From Zizania palustris (lineage: Eukaryota; Streptophyta; Magnoliopsida; Poales; Poaceae): a stretch of DNA of 64,000 bases. The stretch spans positions 57,083,700-57,147,699 of the forward strand of contig JAAALK010000283.1 in assembly GCA_019279435.1 (NCBI GenBank). Direction: 5' to 3'. The notes under the pieces were generated by a model. The model was given only the letters and a program-made list of their open reading frames with translations. It was not told the origin of the DNA and did not search any database. A program made the translations under genes and the position numbers. The first letter of the stretch is position 1, and the number at the start of each line of letters is the position of its first letter. This document shows positions 60,738 through 64,000 of this stretch, piece by piece.

Positions 60738-61195
60738 TCTATTAATTTTCACCTTTCAGAGAATTAAGATATTAATTTTCACCTTTTAGAAAATTAAGAT
60801 AAATTTATATAATGTGTAGTCTACGATAAGCCCCTAAATTTTGATAATTTGTACTCAGTGAATAAACTACTAAATTTAGATAATGTGTAATGCGTAAACA
60901 AGCCCCTAAATTTAGATAATGTGTAGTCCACAAATAAGCCCCCAATTTTAGATAATGTGTAGCCCGTAAATAAGCCCCCAAATTTAGATAATATGTAGCC
61001 CGCAAATAAGCCCCCAAATTTAGATAATGTGTAGCCCACGAATAAGCCCCTAAAATTAGATAATGTGTAGCCCACAAATAAGCCCCCAAATTTAGATAAT
61101 GTGTAGCCCACGAATAAGCCCTCAAATTTAGATAATGTGTAGTGTGTGAATAAGTCCTTAAATTTAGATAATGTATAGCTCATGAATAAGTCCTT
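60738..61195. repeat. 36-bp minisatellite with preceding 30-bp duplication
   Basis: Two ~30-bp units (ATTAATTTTCACCTTT..., 60738-60797) precede about ten 36-bp units of the type AATAAGCCCCCAAATTTAGA plus TAATGTGTAGCCCAC. The units match the first part of the ~182-bp repeat that follows. Repeating minus-strand peptides (YTLSKFGGLFVG) come from the 36-bp period, a multiple of three, and are not evidence of a gene. Confidence 0.92.
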
Positions 61196-63940
61196 GTGCT
61201 TTGTTGGCAATGATGTTACTATATCACTTGTGCACTTAGGTTTAACTTATGTGTCCATATATGTTTATGTCACGTAATCGAAAATATCTTAATTTTGGGT
61301 TACATAATCTATACCTTTTAGAAAACTAAGACAAATTTAGATAATGTGTAGTTCGTGAACAAGCACTTATGCTAAGTTGCAAGGCATGCCACTATACCAC
61401 TTGAACACATAAGTTTGAATCCGCATGTTCATATATGTTTTTATCGTAGACATCATGTCATCGAAATCATCCTAATTTTAGGCTACATAATTTTTACCTT
61501 TTAAGAAAGTAAGACAAATTAAGATAATGTTTTATCCGTAAATAAGTCCTTGTACTTAGTTGGCAAGACATACTACTATACCGCTTACACACCTACGTTT
61601 GAACCCGTGTATCCATATATTTTTATTATATACATCACATCACCGAAACTATCCTGATTTTAGGCTCCATAATTTATACCTTTAAGGAAATTAAGACAAA
61701 TTTAGATAATGTGTTGTCTGTGAATAAGCCCTTGCACTTAGTTGGTAAGGCATACCGCTATACCGCTTGTGCACCTAGGTTTGAATCCATGTGTCCATAT
61801 ATGTTTTATTGTAGACGTCATGTCATCAAAACCATATTGATTTTAGGCTATGTAATTTTCACATTTTAGGAAATTAAGACAAATCTAGATAATGTGTTGT
61901 CTGTGAATAAGCCCTTGTGCTTAGTTGGCAAGGCATACTGCTATAGAACTTACGCACCTAGGTTTGAATCATGTGTCAATATATGTTTTATCATAAGCGT
62001 CATGTCATAAAAACCATCTTGATTTTAGACAGTAATTTTCACCTTTCAAGAAAAATCAAGACAAATCTAGATAATGTGGTGTCCGTTAATAAGCCCTTGT
62101 GCTTATTTGCAAGGCATACTACTATACCGTTTGTGCACCTAGGTTTGAATCCATGTGTCCATATATGTTTTATCGTAGATGTCATGTCATCAAAACCATC
62201 TTGATTTTAGGCTACATAATTTTCACCTTTCAATAAATTAAGGAAAATCTAGATAATGTGTTGTCCGAAAATAAGCCCTTATGCTTAGTTGGCAAGCAGA
62301 CTACTATACCACTTGACAAATCTAAATAATGTGTTGTCCATAAATAAGTCCTTGCACTTGTTGGCAAGACATACCACTATACCAGCTAGTCCGTTTCCTA
62401 GGAAGGCGGCTAAGGGTTCGGGTCGGAAAACAGGTACGGTTCCCTAGAATACCCTTTGTGCACCTAGGTTTGAATCCATGTATCCATATATGTTTTATCG
62501 TAGATGTCATATCATCAAAACCATCATGATTTTAGGCTACGTAATTTTCACCTTTCAATAAATTAAGATAAATCTAGATAATGTGTTGTCCGACAATAAG
62601 CCCTTGTGCTTAGTTGGTAAGACATACCACTATATCGCTTACGACCTAGGTTTTAATCCGTCTATCCATATATGTTTTATCATAGATGTCATGTCATCAA
62701 AACCATCTTTATTTTAGGCTACATAATTTTCACCTTTCAAGAAATTAAGACAAATTTAGATAATGTGTTGTCCGTGAATAAGTCCTTGCCCTTATTGGAA
62801 AGGCATACCACTATACCGCTTGTGCACTTAGGTTTGAATCCATTTGTCCATATATGTTTTATCATAGACGTCATGTCATCGAAACCATATTGATTTTAGG
62901 CTACATAATTTTCACCTTTTAAGAAACATATTTAGATAATGCGCTGTCCATAAATAAATCCTTGTGCTTGTTAGCAAGGCATATCACGGTACCATTTGTG
63001 CATCTAGGTTTGAATCCGTGTATCCATGTATGTTTTGTCATACACGTCATGTCATCAAAACCATCATGATTTTAAGCTACAATAATTTTCACCTTTCAAT
63101 AAATTAAGGCAAATCTAGATAATGTATTGTCCGGAAATAAGCCCTTTGGGCTTAATTAGCAAGACATACTACTATACCGCTTGCGGACCTAGATTTGAAT
63201 CCGTGTGTCCATATATGTTTTATCATAGATGTCATGTCATCGAAATTATCTTGATTTTAGGCTACACAATTTTCACATTTCAACAAATTAAGACAAATTT
63301 AGATAATATGTTATCCATGAATAAGTCCTTGCACTTGTTGGAAAGGCATAACACTATATCGCTTGCACACCTAGGTTTTAATCCATGTGTCCATATATGT
63401 TTTATCATAGACGTCATGTCATTGAAACCATCTTGATTTTAGATAATGTGTTGTCCGTGAATAAGCCTTGCGCTTAGTTGGCAAGACATACCGCTATACT
63501 GCTTGCGCACCTAGGTTTGAACCCTCATGTCCACATATGTTTTTATCGTAGACGTCACATCATCAAAACCCTATTGATTTTAGGCTACATAATTTTTACC
63601 TTTTATGAAATTAAGATAATTTTAGATAATGTGTCGTTCGTAAACAAGACATTGTGCTTAGTTGGTAAGGCATACCACTATATCGTTTAATTGCTTACCT
63701 AGTGACCTAGGTTTGAACCAGTGTGCCCTTATATCTTTTTATCATATGCGTCACGCCATCAAAAACCATCCTAATTGTACGCTACGCAATTTTACCTTTT
63801 GGAAAGTTAGATAATGTGCGGTCGGTGAACAAACCTTGTGCTCAATCGGTAAGGCATACCGTACCGCTATATATATCACACTTGCGCACCTAAGTTTGAA
63901 TCCGTGTGTACATATATGTTCTTATCGTAGACGTCAAGTA
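61196..63940. repeat. ~182-bp tandem satellite with tRNA-like A and B boxes
   Basis: About 15 units, each with GATAATGTGTTGTCCGTGAA, then GTGCTTAGTTGGCAAGGC, then CACCTAGGTTTGAATCC, then CCATATATGTTTTATC and GACGTCATGTCATC. B-box starts are near 61412, 61598, 61778, 61961, 62142, 62467, 62648, 62831, 63006, 63191, 63373, 63513, 63711 and 63893, mostly 175-186 bp apart. One unit near 62290 is truncated and one near 62395-62460 has an insertion. The tRNA-like part keeps a perfect D-stem (GCTT with AGGC) and the normal 39-base distance from A14 to G53; the anticodon arm is not preserved. Confidence 0.9.
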
Positions 63941-64000
63941 GGAAATTTCTTGTGGGAATTATATGTTTCAATGAGAGACAATGTAGGAATCGCTGTCATC

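Noticed and set aside
60805..61210. Repeat protein with YTLSKFGGLFVG units
   Set aside because: The 36-bp DNA repeat keeps frame by chance; no start context, no domain, and continuous with non-coding satellite.
61196..63940. CRISPR-like array or functional tRNA cluster
   Set aside because: Units are whole-length repeats without unique spacers, and the anticodon arm and acceptor stem do not form.

Overview
This is nuclear DNA from a flowering plant, almost certainly a grass (Poaceae). The evidence is Tourist and Stowaway MITEs, several CACTA transposons with grass-type termini, a long-LTR chromovirus, and intron-rich plant genes with GC-rich first exons. I cannot name the species. Four host genes are supported, and almost everything between them is transposable element (TE).

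Layout. 1-1450: AT-rich intergenic DNA with foldback elements. 1450-20058: a four-level nest. A small TA-microsatellite-targeting MITE was split by an 18.4-kb CACTA element (1529-19971, TSD AGA). That CACTA contains a solo LTR (5150-19499, TSD GCGGG). The solo LTR was itself split by an intact Ty3/Gypsy chromovirus (6427-18813, TSD TTTTC), whose 3.39-kb LTRs differ, as far as I can read, by one G. 20-25 kb: MITEs, microsatellites and no gene. 25297-29681 (-): a UBR7-like UBR-box/PHD protein. 31495-36061 (-): spermine synthase. 38665-43427: two CACTA elements 271 bp apart. 43.4-47.4 kb: intergenic, with hAT-like and Tourist MITEs. 47887-50736 (+): a PP2C phosphatase. 51746-59680 (+): a DEAD-box RNA helicase, Mss116-like, with one apparent +1 frameshift in its first exon. 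60738-63940: a tandem-repeat array whose ~182-bp units carry a tRNA-like A-box/B-box segment.

Function. The four genes are unrelated housekeeping or regulatory functions: N-degron/histone-type ubiquitin ligase, polyamine synthesis, protein dephosphorylation and organellar RNA remodelling. They form no pathway. Exon boundaries were read by hand from GT-AG junctions with reading phase checked at each one. Several introns have grown through TE insertion (Stowaway and a solo LTR in spermine synthase; a hAT and a solo LTR in the helicase).

The observations most worth a second look are the tRNA-like tandem satellite, the helicase frameshift, the duplicated splice acceptor in the PP2C gene, the near-identical LTRs with a fully open gag-pol plus an extra upstream ORF, and the promoter-like sequence carried inside the large CACTA.
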